DNA of 64,000 nt. Source: Deinococcus multiflagellatus (GTDB lineage: Bacteria; Deinococcota; Deinococci; Deinococcales; Deinococcaceae). Below are positions 35,810 to 46,011 of this stretch, one piece after another. The position numbers and the translations under genes were made by a program. A model generated the notes under the pieces. That model had not been told where the DNA came from, searched no databases, and saw only the letters and a program-made list of their open reading frames with translations. The stretch spans positions 248,001-312,000 of the forward strand of contig NZ_JAIQXV010000003.1 in assembly GCF_020166415.1 (NCBI RefSeq). The letters run 5' to 3'. The stretch's first letter is position 1. Every line of letters begins with the position of its first letter.

Positions 35810-35899
35810 TCAGATCGAGTCGAGAGCCGGCGCAGTGCTCTGCTGCCGCGCTGGTCCTCACCCTGCAGGCCGACCAGGGACCACCCTGAGCAAGCAGAG

Positions 35900-36178
35900 C
35901 TATTCAAAGACAAGCCGGACTGAATCGGTTCCCTGCGACGTCTCCCTGAGCATGGCGATGAATTGCCCGTCACGAAATGTTGCCACTGCCGAGGTATGGA
36001 TGAAGCGAAGCTTGTCGGCATCAGGCCAGCCTGGACCACCCCAGAGGGCGTCCCAAAAGGCATCGAAATTTCGACCAGAGTCCGGGCTTTCTGGCTTCAC
36101 ATCGCGCACGTAGGCCGCCCAGAAGTCCTGTTCGGAACGCACGCCAGAGCAATCGACAATTTTGGTTCGAGTGTTCAT
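35900..36178 (-). CDS. Barstar family protein (ribonuclease inhibitor-like)
   Basis: The 92-residue protein has barstar length and pattern: KIVDCSGVRSEQDFWAAYVRDV, then NFDAFWDALWGGPGWPDADKLRFIHTS, where the FDAFWDAL helix is the part that plugs the barnase active site. No barnase-like ribonuclease is encoded in the window, so it is an orphan. The ATG is only 4 bp from one end of a 163-bp inverted-repeat element, and its promoter must lie within that element. Confidence 0.85.
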   Translation of the reverse strand: MNTRTKIVDCSGVRSEQDFWAAYVRDVKPESPDSGRNFDAFWDALWGGPGWPDADKLRFIHTSAVATFRDGQFIAMLRETSQGTDSVRLVFE

Positions 36179-36182
36179 CCAA

Positions 36183-36345
36183 TGGTTTGGACAGTTTTAA
36201 CATTCCACAGAGGACAACCTGACAAGCACGCTGTTTTTCCCCTCCCCCCTCGTGGGGGGGGTCGGGAGGGGGGGAAGCGAGCCAAGCGTCCCAGACGACG
36301 TTTCTTCCACGGGCTACTCGACACGCTTGAAAACTGTCCGAACCA
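36183..36345. mobile_element. Candidate miniature inverted-repeat element
   Basis: TGGTTTGGACAGTTTT (36183-36198) and AAAACTGTCCGAACCA (36330-36345) are 16-bp inverted ends with one mismatch. The interior has no gene and includes a C-rich then G-rich imperfect hairpin (~36239-36275). No convincing target duplication flanks it. The layout fits a MITE or a deleted insertion sequence; its identity is not confirmed. Confidence 0.5.
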
Positions 36346-36418
36346 CTGTCATCACACCACTGTCTGATCGAGTCACCCTGGCCTGTCCAATGGGCTCAGC
36401 CTACCGTGCCTCCACGCC

Positions 36419-38242
36419 TCACCCCTGCAGCAGAATCCGGCCGCCAGCAGCCTGCACCGTCACCTGACCGCCGTGCACCGTCTCGCCGCTCAGGGCGTCG
36501 CGCCACTCGCCGCCGGGCAGGGCCAGCGCGACCTCGTGGGCCTGGGGGCGGCGGCTGATAATCACCGCCGCGCGCACGACGTGGCCGTCCTCATGGGTGT
36601 ATTCGCGCAGGAACGCCACGGCGTCGTCCTCGGCGTGCAGAAAGCGCAGGTTGCCGCGCTGCAGGGCCAGCTGCTCGCGGCGCACCGCAATCAGGGCCTT
36701 CACCCGGGCGCGCAGGGGCTGGTCCCACGCGGCCTCGTCCCAGGGCATGGCCTCGCGGCACCACGGCATGGCGCCGTCGCGTGACTGGCTCAGGCCCACC
36801 TCTGAGCCGTAATAGGTGCAGGGCACCCCGGCGTAGGTCATCAGGAAGGTCAGGGCGGCCTGGAACAGCGTGCGGTCATTGCCCAGGCGGTACAGGGCAC
36901 GCGGCACGTCGTGCGATTCCAGCACGTTAAACATGCTCAGGGCCACCTGCGGCGACAGGGCGTGGTAGGCGTCCCAGAGCAGCTCGGCCAGTTCCTCGCC
37001 GCCCAGGTTGCTGGGTTCAAAGGTGAGGTTGCCCCGCGCCAGCCACTGCATCACCGGCAGGCCAAAGCCGTGGTAATTCATGGAGCCGTCCTCGCCCTGG
37101 CCGTCCAGCGCGTGCTCGGGGTCGTAAAAGCGCTCGCCGAACACGTAGGCGTCGCCCCGCTCCTCGCGCGCGGCGCGTTTGAGGGTGCGGTGCAGCGGCA
37201 GGTTGTCTTCGTCGGTGCCGCCCGTGCCGATCATGTGGGCCACGTCCAGGCGCCAGCCTGCCGCACCCCGGCGCAGCCAGTGGCGCACCACGGACTCCTC
37301 GCCGCTGAAGAATTCGTCAATCGCCGCCGGGTTGCGGTAGTCAATCTTGGGCAGCGTGGGCACATCGAAAAAGGCGTGGTACGGCGGCTTGCCGGGCTCG
37401 TCGCGCCAGGTGAACAGTTCGCGCTCGGGGGCCGCGTGGTCGTCCAGCGCCGCCTGAAACAGCGCGTGCTCGTTGCCCACATGGTTGAACACGCCGTCCA
37501 GCACCAGCCGGATGCCCGCCCGCTGGGCCGCGCCCACCAGTTCGTCCCAGGCCGCGTCGCCGCCCAGGTGGGGGTCAATGTGGCGGTAATCGGTGATGTC
37601 GTAGCGGTGGTTGCTGGGCGACACGAAAATGGGGGTCAGCCACAGCCCCGTGATGCCCAGGTCCTGCAGGTAGGGCAGCGCCTGTGTGATGCCGTTCAGG
37701 TCGCCGCCGTAATGCCCATGAATGTCGCCCCAGGCGTCGATGGGGGTGTTCCACGCCACGTGCTCTACAGCCCGGCCGCTGTACACGTATTCGCCGGTCT
37801 GCACGTCGTTGCTGGGGTCACCGTTGCGGAAGCGGTCGGGAAAGATCTGGTAAAAGACGCTCTGCCAGGCCCATTCGGGGGCCGTGTGCCCGGCAAGGTA
37901 CGTGAACCACGAGCGAAAGCCCCGCCGGGTGCGGTGCAGGCCCAGCGCCGTGAGGTGCAGGTGGTCGTTGCCAAAGTTCAGCTGCCACGCGTAGCGCACG
38001 CGGCCTTCGTGCACGGGCAGATCGGCCTCGAACCAGCGGCCGGGGAGGTCGCCGGCCACCTCCACCTCCCGCGCGGGGTGCGCTTCAATTTCGCCCACGC
38101 GCACCAGCTTGAACTTCACTGACGTCACCGGCAGGGTGGTGCGCAGGCGCACGCGGACGGTCTCGCCCAGGGGCGCGCCCAGGCGCCCGGTGTAGGCAGG
38201 GGTGTGGTCGTGTTGGGTGGACAGCAGGGGAAAAATAGACAT
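36419..38242 (-). CDS. GH13 alpha-glucosidase/neopullulanase-type enzyme
   Basis: The 607-residue protein has an N-terminal beta-sandwich (~1-120, as in maltodextrin glucosidase and neopullulanase) and a GH13 barrel. Conserved regions: LVLDGVFNHVG, GWRLDVAHM (nucleophile D333), YVFGERFYDP (acid/base E370) and LESHDVPR (D445). WQSVFYQIFPDRFRNGDPSND opens the barrel. No signal peptide, so it is cytoplasmic and would degrade maltodextrins brought in by the mal importer. GGAGG precedes the ATG. Confidence 0.9.
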   Translation of the reverse strand: MSIFPLLSTQHDHTPAYTGRLGAPLGETVRVRLRTTLPVTSVKFKLVRVGEIEAHPAREVEVAGDLPGRWFEADLPVHEGRVRYAWQLNFGNDHLHLTALGLHRTRRGFRSWFTYLAGHTAPEWAWQSVFYQIFPDRFRNGDPSNDVQTGEYVYSGRAVEHVAWNTPIDAWGDIHGHYGGDLNGITQALPYLQDLGITGLWLTPIFVSPSNHRYDITDYRHIDPHLGGDAAWDELVGAAQRAGIRLVLDGVFNHVGNEHALFQAALDDHAAPERELFTWRDEPGKPPYHAFFDVPTLPKIDYRNPAAIDEFFSGEESVVRHWLRRGAAGWRLDVAHMIGTGGTDEDNLPLHRTLKRAAREERGDAYVFGERFYDPEHALDGQGEDGSMNYHGFGLPVMQWLARGNLTFEPSNLGGEELAELLWDAYHALSPQVALSMFNVLESHDVPRALYRLGNDRTLFQAALTFLMTYAGVPCTYYGSEVGLSQSRDGAMPWCREAMPWDEAAWDQPLRARVKALIAVRREQLALQRGNLRFLHAEDDAVAFLREYTHEDGHVVRAAVIISRRPQAHEVALALPGGEWRDALSGETVHGGQVTVQAAGGRILLQG

Positions 38243-38271
38243 GTGGCGTTAACCTCCGGCACGGCAGCAGC

Positions 38272-38322
38272 GCAGCGGGCACGACCTCTTGCGTGAATGC
38301 AAAGAAAGGTCGTGCCCGCTGC
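38272..38322. promoter_or_regulatory. Large hairpin upstream of the GH13 gene
   Basis: GCAGCGGGCACGACCT (38272-38287) pairs perfectly with 38307-38322 around a 19-nt loop. It lies 30 bp upstream of the GH13 start and ~95 bp after the ankyrin gene stop, both on the minus strand. It may be the ankyrin terminator (without a T tract) or a leader hairpin. Confidence 0.6.
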
Positions 38323-38415
38323 GGACAAGCGTTGCCTGTGAACTGTTTGCCCCAGTGTGAGGTTGCTGCCGCCCTGCGGTCAAGGGGAAAGGCAGGGGGT
38401 GGACTGCACAGGCCC

Positions 38416-38928
38416 TCAGGGTTTATCGGTCAGGTGTTCTTGACTCAAAAGTTGCACGGCTTCATCCCACCCGTACCGCCGAGCCAGATCCGCTGCACAC
38501 TCGCCATTGTCATCTCGTAAGGTCGGATCTGCCCCCTGCTCCAACAAGAAGCGCAACAAATCGAGTGTGGCGGGTTCACCAGTCTGCCAGGCGCCGTCTG
38601 CCTCAACATCAACGGCATGGATTAAGGGCGTCCAGCCGCCGAATCTTCGCACGTTGACGTCTCCGCCATGTGCCAGTAACAGCTGGAGTCCAGGTTGCCA
38701 GGCTTGCTCAACGGCAGCACTAACGGGTGGAAACTCAGCGCCATCGAAGCTGCGATTCGGATTCGCTCCTGCCTCGAGAAGCAACTGGGTCATTTCAAGG
38801 TTCTGGAAGAATACCGCCTTCACCAGGGCGCCGGTCAGTTCTTCCGTTGAATGCCGTGTGAGGGCAAGGGCGTGTTTGACCTGATCCCACTGCTGATGCT
38901 CTGCAAGGTGGATGAGCCTGGTCGGCAT
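38416..38928 (-). CDS. Ankyrin-repeat protein
   Basis: The 170-residue soluble protein has about four ankyrin units: LVKAVFFQNLEMTQLLLEAGANPNR, PPVSAAVEQAWQPGLQLLLAHGGDVNV, TPLIHAVDVEADG..LDLLRFLLEQGADPTL and the C-terminal CAADLARRYGWDEAVQLL. It serves protein binding; partner unknown. The local GC is lower than in the neighbours, which may indicate a different history. Confidence 0.85.
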   Translation of the reverse strand: MPTRLIHLAEHQQWDQVKHALALTRHSTEELTGALVKAVFFQNLEMTQLLLEAGANPNRSFDGAEFPPVSAAVEQAWQPGLQLLLAHGGDVNVRRFGGWTPLIHAVDVEADGAWQTGEPATLDLLRFLLEQGADPTLRDDNGECAADLARRYGWDEAVQLLSQEHLTDKP

Positions 38929-38973
38929 GGCTTACGCTCCCTCGCTGCTCGGCCACAGTTCCGCCCACATGTT

Positions 38974-39726
38974 CTAGCCGCCCCTCCCGGCCAGCCCGGC
39001 CTTGGCGGCCACCGCGCCCCCGGTGGTCATGCCGGTCAGGCGCCCCACGAAGGCGGCCACCTGCGCACTCAGGCGACTGGGTGCGCGGCCCTCTTCGGCC
39101 TGGGCCACGGCGCGCTCCATGGCGGGCCCCGGTTCACGCACCACGGGGCCGTGCCCGGTGGCCAGAAAGTGGGCAGGCACGGCCAGCAGCGCGCGGGCGC
39201 TGGCGGTGGTCCCGGCCGGGTCGTGGGTGCCCAGGGTGGGCAGCGGAAACACGGCGCTCAGCACGCTGGCCGCATGCAGCCCTGGCACGTTCACGAAGGT
39301 GTCGCCGCCGTACAGCGTGCCGTCGCGCTCATCCAGGTAGGCCACATGGCCCGGCGAGTGGCCCGGGGTGTCCAGCACCACCAGGGAGCCCACGCGGTCC
39401 CCGGCGCGCAGCAGGCGGGTGGGGGCGGTCTGCACCCCCAGCGCCGCCAGCCCTGGGGCGTCGTGTTCGCCCAGCAGCACCTCCAGCCCCGGGTGCGCCG
39501 CCGCCAGGGCGTCCAGGCTGCCCGCATGGTCGGCATGCGCGTGGGTGATCGCCACCCGGCGCAGCGGCCGGCCCAGGCGGGCAATCAGCGGGGGCAGACG
39601 CCGTTCCAGGCCGGGCAGGCCCGCGTCAATCAGGGTCAGGCCATCGGCTTCGGGAACAAGGTAGGTGTTGACCAGCCCAAACTGGGCCAGCCGGATGGGC
39701 GGGTGGGCGCTGTGGCGTGCCGACAT
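38974..39726 (-). CDS. MBL-fold metallo-hydrolase
   Basis: The 250-residue protein has the [20 protein letters not shown] signature THAHADHAGSLDAL (residues ~60-70), LDTPGHSPGHVAYL, YGGDTFV and ATGHGPVV, so the two-metal site looks complete. The substrate is unknown. It is divergent from a TetR gene with operator-like palindromes between them, so it is probably its target. GGAGG precedes the ATG. Confidence 0.88.
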   Translation of the reverse strand: MSARHSAHPPIRLAQFGLVNTYLVPEADGLTLIDAGLPGLERRLPPLIARLGRPLRRVAITHAHADHAGSLDALAAAHPGLEVLLGEHDAPGLAALGVQTAPTRLLRAGDRVGSLVVLDTPGHSPGHVAYLDERDGTLYGGDTFVNVPGLHAASVLSAVFPLPTLGTHDPAGTTASARALLAVPAHFLATGHGPVVREPGPAMERAVAQAEEGRAPSRLSAQVAAFVGRLTGMTTGGAVAAKAGLAGRGG

Positions 39727-39760
39727 AGGAGACCTCCGGGTGGCCGGGCGGCCACCAAAG

Positions 39761-39773
39761 CGAACGGTGTTCG
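39761..39773. promoter_or_regulatory. TetR operator-like palindrome 1
   Basis: CGAAC-GGT-GTTCG, perfect 5-bp arms, located 35 bp upstream of the MBL hydrolase start, in its promoter zone. Confidence 0.5.
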
Positions 39774-39814
39774 TCTTGTGTAATTACCGTACACCCGCGC
39801 CGGGGTGGCGTCAA

Positions 39815-39831
39815 GGCGTACACTGTTCGCC
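39815..39831 (+). promoter_or_regulatory. TetR operator-like palindrome 2, overlapping -10 and start
   Basis: GGCGTACACTGTTCGCC is a near-palindrome that contains the -10 box TACACT (39819-39824) and ends at the base before the TetR ATG. It shares GTTCG with palindrome 1. A bound repressor here would shut off its own leaderless gene. Confidence 0.5.
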
Positions 39832-40425
39832 ATGCCTTACCCCGCCAAACTCACGCCCGAGGCCATTCAGGCGGCGGCCTGGGCCCTGCTGGAACAGGGC
39901 GGGCCCGCGGCCCTGGGCATGCGTCCCCTGGCCGAGGCCCTGGGCGTGCGTCCCAGCAGCCTGTACCGCCATGTGGGCAGCCGCGAGGCCCTGCTGACCA
40001 CCCTGGCCGAACAGGCGGCCAGCGCCCTGCGCACCGAATTGACGGCGGCGGCCGGGTTGCCCCCCCGCGCGGCGTTGGCGGCCGTGGCGCAGGCCTACTG
40101 GCACTTTGCCCGCACGCGGCCCCACGCCTACGACCTGCTGCTGACCCCTGTGGCGCCAGGAGCACCGGGCCTATGGACTCCGGCCGGCAAGGCCCTGTGG
40201 GGCGCGCTGCTGGAACGGGTGGGCGCGCTGACCGGCCACCCCGACGACACCGGGCACGCGGTGGCCTACTGGACCTTTCTGCACGGCGCAGCGGCGCTGG
40301 AGCGGGCCGGGCTGTACGGCCAGAGTGGGCCCCAGGGCGGCGTGGAGATCGGCCTGGGGGCGCTGCTGGACCAGATGGAGGCGGCCGGGCACCTGTCCTC
40401 GCGGGCAGCGGGGGCGCCCGCGTAG
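39832..40425 (+). CDS. TetR family transcriptional regulator
   Basis: The 197-residue protein has an N-terminal helix-turn-helix (LTPEAIQAAAWALLEQGGPAALGMRPLAEALGVRPSSLYRHVGSREALL, read in parts) and a WHG/TetR_C-type ligand domain (FARTRPHAYDLLL, WTFLHGAAALERAGLYG). TACACT lies 7 nt before the ATG, so it is leaderless. It likely represses itself and the divergent MBL hydrolase. The ispG -10 box overlaps its stop codon. Confidence 0.88.
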   Translation: MPYPAKLTPEAIQAAAWALLEQGGPAALGMRPLAEALGVRPSSLYRHVGSREALLTTLAEQAASALRTELTAAAGLPPRAALAAVAQAYWHFARTRPHAYDLLLTPVAPGAPGLWTPAGKALWGALLERVGALTGHPDDTGHAVAYWTFLHGAAALERAGLYGQSGPQGGVEIGLGALLDQMEAAGHLSSRAAGAPA

Positions 40426-40434
40426 ACTGGGGGC

Positions 40435-41651
<1,217 letters not shown>

Positions 41652-41655
<4 letters not shown>

Positions 41656-42053
41656 CCGTCTGGGGGACGGGCAGCCTGGAGAACGAGCACGCCGCCGCCT
41701 TTGTGGCCGAGGTGGTGCAGGACGGCGCCTACGCCCTGGCCGAGGCCTTTGATGTGGCCTTGGACCCCGACAACGACCTGCTGGACGCCGAGGAAGGTCA
41801 CCGCGCCCTGGCCGCCGCCGAGATTCTGGCGGCGGTGCTGACGGGTGACACGGCCAGCCTGACCGACGCCGGGCTGCGCGCGTGGGTGCAGGGCGTGAAC
41901 CCGGCCGAGCTGGCGCCCCTGCGTGAGGTGGCCCGCGAGGCCCTGGACCGGGTGCTGGGCCCCGGCAGCGAGCTGCCCGACCTGTGGGAGGAGAGCGACG
42001 ACGCCGAGGCGTGGCGCGAGGACGTGCAGCGCCTGCGCGCCGAACTGGGGTAG
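41652..42053 (+). CDS. DUF4259 family protein
   Basis: The 133-residue acidic protein begins [19 protein letters not shown], the characteristic DUF4259 N-terminus (WG.G.FEND.A..F). Helical throughout, pI clearly acidic. The GTG start overlaps the ispG stop, implying coupling. Function unknown; members are usually found as small stand-alone proteins. Confidence 0.8.
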
Positions 42054-42056
42054 GGG

Positions 42057-42533
42057 ATGGCCCCGCCGCTGGACTGGCTGCGGGCCGAGCTGGACGCAGC
42101 CGATTCAGGGGCTGCTCAGCGCTGGACGGCTGATTTGCATGCCTGTGCCCAGGCCACGGGCTGGTCACTTGCCCCCTGGGCGGCCACCTCCTCCATGACC
42201 GAGTTGCGGGTGTGTGAATTGGTGGCGCCGTATGGTGCGCAGCGGGTGGAGGTGCGCGCCCACGGTTGGTTGCCCCTGCTGGCTTTTGTGGCCGCGCCAG
42301 AGCACCGGCCGGCCGGCCTCCCCGGCGAGCCCTGGGAACCCGCCCACCACCCCTACATCAATCCGCCGGAGCTGGCCGCATGGTGGCAGGCCCGGGGCTG
42401 GGTGGTGCCGGACGCTGCCTGGCTGAACGGTCGGCCCACGGCAGAGGAACTGGCCCAGCTCAGCCCCCGGGAGGGCGGGTACTTGAAGCGGCTGGGCTGG
42501 AACCGGGGGGACGCCCTGCTGCTGTACTGGTAA
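42057..42533 (+). CDS. Hypothetical protein
   Basis: I do not recognise this 158-residue Trp-rich protein. It starts 3 bp after the DUF4259 stop, so it is likely in the same operon. A strand-rich middle (RVEVRAHGWLPLLAFVAAPEH) and a C-terminal region with PTAEELAQLSPREGGYLKRLGWNRGDALLLYW suggest a compact domain. No signal peptide. Confidence 0.7.
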   Translation: MAPPLDWLRAELDAADSGAAQRWTADLHACAQATGWSLAPWAATSSMTELRVCELVAPYGAQRVEVRAHGWLPLLAFVAAPEHRPAGLPGEPWEPAHHPYINPPELAAWWQARGWVVPDAAWLNGRPTAEELAQLSPREGGYLKRLGWNRGDALLLYW

Positions 42534-42536
42534 GCG

Positions 42537-42971
42537 TTAAGGCGTCGCTGGTCGTCCCTGCTGCCGGGCGTAGTTGCGCCGGAACATCAGGTTGGCCCAC
42601 CGCAAGCCCAGGCCCTCGTAGAAGGGCACCAGATCGTCGTCGCAGGCCAGGTCCACGGCGTAGAAGTCGGCCAGTTCCGCCAGCAGCCGCTCCATCAGCG
42701 CGCGGCCAATGCCTTGCCCCTGATGCTCGGGCCGCACTTCCAGCAGCGGAACAAAAGCGGTCAGCACGCCGTCGCTGACCGCCTGCACAAACCCGATCAC
42801 CTGCCCGCCCTGCACCGCCAGCACAAAGCGGTACGACCCCGCCAGCAGGCGGTAAAACGTTTCTGGGCTGGGCGGGTTGGGCCACCCTACGAAAAACCCC
42901 GTGAGCTGCGCGGGCGAGATGCCCTCCAGCGTGGTCTGAAGGCTGTAAGCAGAAGAATCTTGTTCGGTCAC
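42537..42971 (-). CDS. GNAT family N-acetyltransferase
   Basis: The 144-residue protein has the acetyl-CoA motif A EVRPEHQGQGIGRALMERLLAE with the R/QxxGxG/A core, and the late DDDLVPFYEGLGLRWAN strand-loop. FVLAVQGGQVIGFVQAV is the preceding beta-hairpin. Substrate unknown. Its stop lies 4 bp from the convergent hypothetical gene. Confidence 0.88.
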   Translation of the reverse strand: MTEQDSSAYSLQTTLEGISPAQLTGFFVGWPNPPSPETFYRLLAGSYRFVLAVQGGQVIGFVQAVSDGVLTAFVPLLEVRPEHQGQGIGRALMERLLAELADFYAVDLACDDDLVPFYEGLGLRWANLMFRRNYARQQGRPATP

Positions 42972-43054
42972 GCCGTCAGGCTAAAGACCCCCCGGCCAGG
43001 CCGCATCCGCCACCTGCCCTATCGCGCCCCGCTTCCCGCCTCCTGCTCCCCGCT

Positions 43055-43510
43055 TTAAAACCGCAGTTCCAGCCCCACCCCGGCCCCCAGTTGCCCGGCG
43101 CTGCTGGCCCGCACAAAGGCCCGCCAGCCGGCCGGGCCCAGCACGGGGCCGCGCAGGCCGGCCTCGCCGTACAGGGCAAAGCGGCTCTCACTGCTGCCGC
43201 CCGGGGCGGGCGTGGGCACAGTCAGTTCGCCGCCCACCGTGGTAAAGGCGTCCACGCGGCTGAGGGGCAGATTCAGGTCGCGCAGGGTCAGCCCGGCGGC
43301 GTAGCGGCTGGCGGTGCCTGCGCCGGATTGCCAGGGGCGTTCGGCGCTGGCTTCCAGCCCCAGGGTGCCCAGCAGCGGCACCGGCAGCAGCGCGGTGCCC
43401 GCATGTACGCCGTAGCCGGCGGTGGTGGCATTCACCCCCGCCCACACGGCCGCCGCAGAGGCAGAAGAACAGAGCGTCAGGGCCGCGACAACAGGCAACA
43501 GGGCACGCAT
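43055..43510 (-). CDS. Secreted or outer-membrane hypothetical protein
   Basis: The 151-residue protein has a clear signal peptide (MRALLPVVAALTLCSSASAAA). The mature part alternates short strands with Gly (VWAGVNATTAGYGVHAGTALLPVPLLGTLGLEA; FALYGEAGLRGP; GQLGAGVGLELRF) and ends in Phe, as small outer-membrane beta-barrels do. No family assigned. Confidence 0.7.
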   Translation of the reverse strand: MRALLPVVAALTLCSSASAAAVWAGVNATTAGYGVHAGTALLPVPLLGTLGLEASAERPWQSGAGTASRYAAGLTLRDLNLPLSRVDAFTTVGGELTVPTPAPGGSSESRFALYGEAGLRGPVLGPAGWRAFVRASSAGQLGAGVGLELRF

Positions 43511-43582
43511 GGCGCCGAGCTTAGCGGGCAGCCATGAGTGTTGCCCTTCCCACCACCAACACCCCACGGCCCACACCCCTCC

Positions 43583-44443
43583 TTACCCGTCCAGCCGCAC
43601 CTCGGCCACCTTCGCCAGCATGCGGAAGGTCTGGAACAGGTGATAGGCGTTGTCGCTCTCCCAGCCCACGGTCACGGCGTCCACCCGGGTCACGCCGGGC
43701 ACCCGTTCGGCAGCGTCGGCGCGGGCCTGATGGTTGAAGCTCAGCTGGGCCTGGGCCGGCCAGCGGGTGGTGTGAGGACGGGCCTGGGCAGCTTGTTCCA
43801 CGGCCCGCCACGCACCTTCCTGAATGCGCTCCAGGGCGGTGTGAGGATGCAGGTGGACGGCGGCAAAGGCGCTGAGGCCCTCCTTGACCACCACTGTGAC
43901 CACCTCCTCGCCCAGTTCTGCCCGGATCTCGGTCATGGCCACATCGTCGCCGCTGGCAAACAGCACCGGCACGCCGTAGTGGCCGGCCAGCAGGGCGTTC
44001 AGGCCATATTCGCCGGTCGAGGCCCCATTGATCCGCACGTCGCGGATGAAGCCGTTCCAGGTGTGGGCCAGCGGGCCGCGCACGCTGCCGGCGCGGGCGT
44101 GGTAGCCCACGAACAGCAGGCCCACCACCCCGGCCTCCTGCACGCCCTGCACCATGCTCAGCGGCTTGTCGTTGCCGGTGGTAAAGCGCACGCCTGGGGG
44201 CAGCAGTTCGGGCAGCAGGTTGCGCATGGTGTCGTGGCTGTCGTTCACCAGTACGTCGGTGGCCCCGGCGTCCAGGGCGCCCTGGGCCGCTGCCGCCGCT
44301 TCCAGGGTCATCTGGCGGCGGGCGCGCTCGTATTCGGCGGCGTTCACCAGACCGCCAAATTCCGGCGGGCTCACCTGCACCCAGCTTGAGACCCCGCACA
44401 CGCCTTCCATATCCACGCTGATGACCACCCGGCGTTCACCCAT
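43583..44443 (-). CDS. M55 family D-aminopeptidase (DppA-like)
   Basis: The 286-residue zinc peptidase matches Bacillus DppA. VISVDMEGVCGV carries the first metal ligands. DVLVNDSHDTMRNLLPE, VGLLFVGYHARAG and HTWNGFIRDVRINGASTGEYGLNALLAG are the family blocks. It would hydrolyse D-amino-acid dipeptides from cell wall. The ATG at 44443 is 7 nt after minus-strand TACCCT (44451-44456). Confidence 0.88.
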   Translation of the reverse strand: MGERRVVISVDMEGVCGVSSWVQVSPPEFGGLVNAAEYERARRQMTLEAAAAAQGALDAGATDVLVNDSHDTMRNLLPELLPPGVRFTTGNDKPLSMVQGVQEAGVVGLLFVGYHARAGSVRGPLAHTWNGFIRDVRINGASTGEYGLNALLAGHYGVPVLFASGDDVAMTEIRAELGEEVVTVVVKEGLSAFAAVHLHPHTALERIQEGAWRAVEQAAQARPHTTRWPAQAQLSFNHQARADAAERVPGVTRVDAVTVGWESDNAYHLFQTFRMLAKVAEVRLDG

Positions 44444-44545
44444 AGGGGCGAGGGTAGCGCGCGTGGGCCGGCAAGAGGGAGCGGCCGGCGGTTCGTGACA
44501 CGGGGCGCTCACCGCTCTGGGTGCCCCGTGTTAGCCTGCTCTGTT

Positions 44546-45303
<758 letters not shown>

Positions 45304-45307
<4 letters not shown>

Positions 45308-45957
45308 CGCGGCCCGCCCTCCCAGTGGCCCCCAAACCCCCGAAGTTGGGCAACCTGCGCCCCCTGCCTGGGCCACTGGAGGATGAAGCGGTCTACCGGG
45401 AGGTGGCGTTGGCGGGCGACCTGCCCGGCGGGCAGACACTGCGCAGCGTGACTTTTGAAAAGTGTGTGTTCCGGGGCGTGACGCTGCGCGGCGTGAACTG
45501 GCAGCGGGTACGGTTTCAGGACGTGCGCTTTGAAGGCTGTGACCTGAGCGGCGCCGCGTGGGACGACGTGGCCCTGGAACGCGTGGAGGTGTCTGATTGC
45601 CGGCTGCTGGGGCTGCAGGCGCCGGGCGCACGCCTGCGTCATGTTCGCCTGGACCGCACCGTGCTGGCCCTGTCGGTCTGGCTGAAGGCCGACGCCGCGC
45701 ACCTGCGGCTGGACGCCTGCGACCTGAGCGAAGCGGTGTTCATGGGCGCGAAGCTGCCCGGGGCGGTCCTGCGTGGCTGTCAGCTGGCCCGCACCGACCT
45801 GCGTGGGGCCCTGCTGGACGGCGCCGATCTGCGCGGCTGCGACCTGCGGGGCGTCCGCCTGGGGCCTGCCGAACTGCAGGGCGTGACCGTCGAGCCCACG
45901 CAACTGCTGGACCTCGCCCACCTGCTGGGCGTCAAGGTTGAGACCCTGGAGGGCTGA
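45304..45957 (+). CDS. Pentapeptide-repeat-like protein
   Basis: The 217-residue protein is built mostly of five-residue units of the A(D/N)LXX kind: LRSVTFEKCVFRGVTLRGVNWQRVRFQDVRFEG, then LSEAVFMGAKLPGAVLRGCQLARTDLRGALLDGADLRGCDLRGVRL (read in parts). This predicts a quadrilateral beta-helix. Some members mimic DNA and bind gyrase; nothing here shows that role. The GTG overlaps the map stop. Confidence 0.88.
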
Positions 45958-45963
45958 CCAGCA

Positions 45964-46006
45964 GCAAGGGAGGCGGGGGGCCGATTCGGCCCCCCGCCCC
46001 CCTTGC
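45964..46006. terminator. Bidirectional GC-rich terminator
   Basis: A 20-bp stem with one mismatch (45964-45983 with 45987-46006) and a 3-nt loop lies between the convergent pentapeptide gene and manganese catalase. Confidence 0.75.
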
Positions 46007-46011
46007 CCGAC

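Noticed and set aside
36419..38242. Alpha-amylase for extracellular starch
   Set aside because: There is no signal peptide, and the N-terminal domain fits maltodextrin glucosidase/neopullulanase-type enzymes better.
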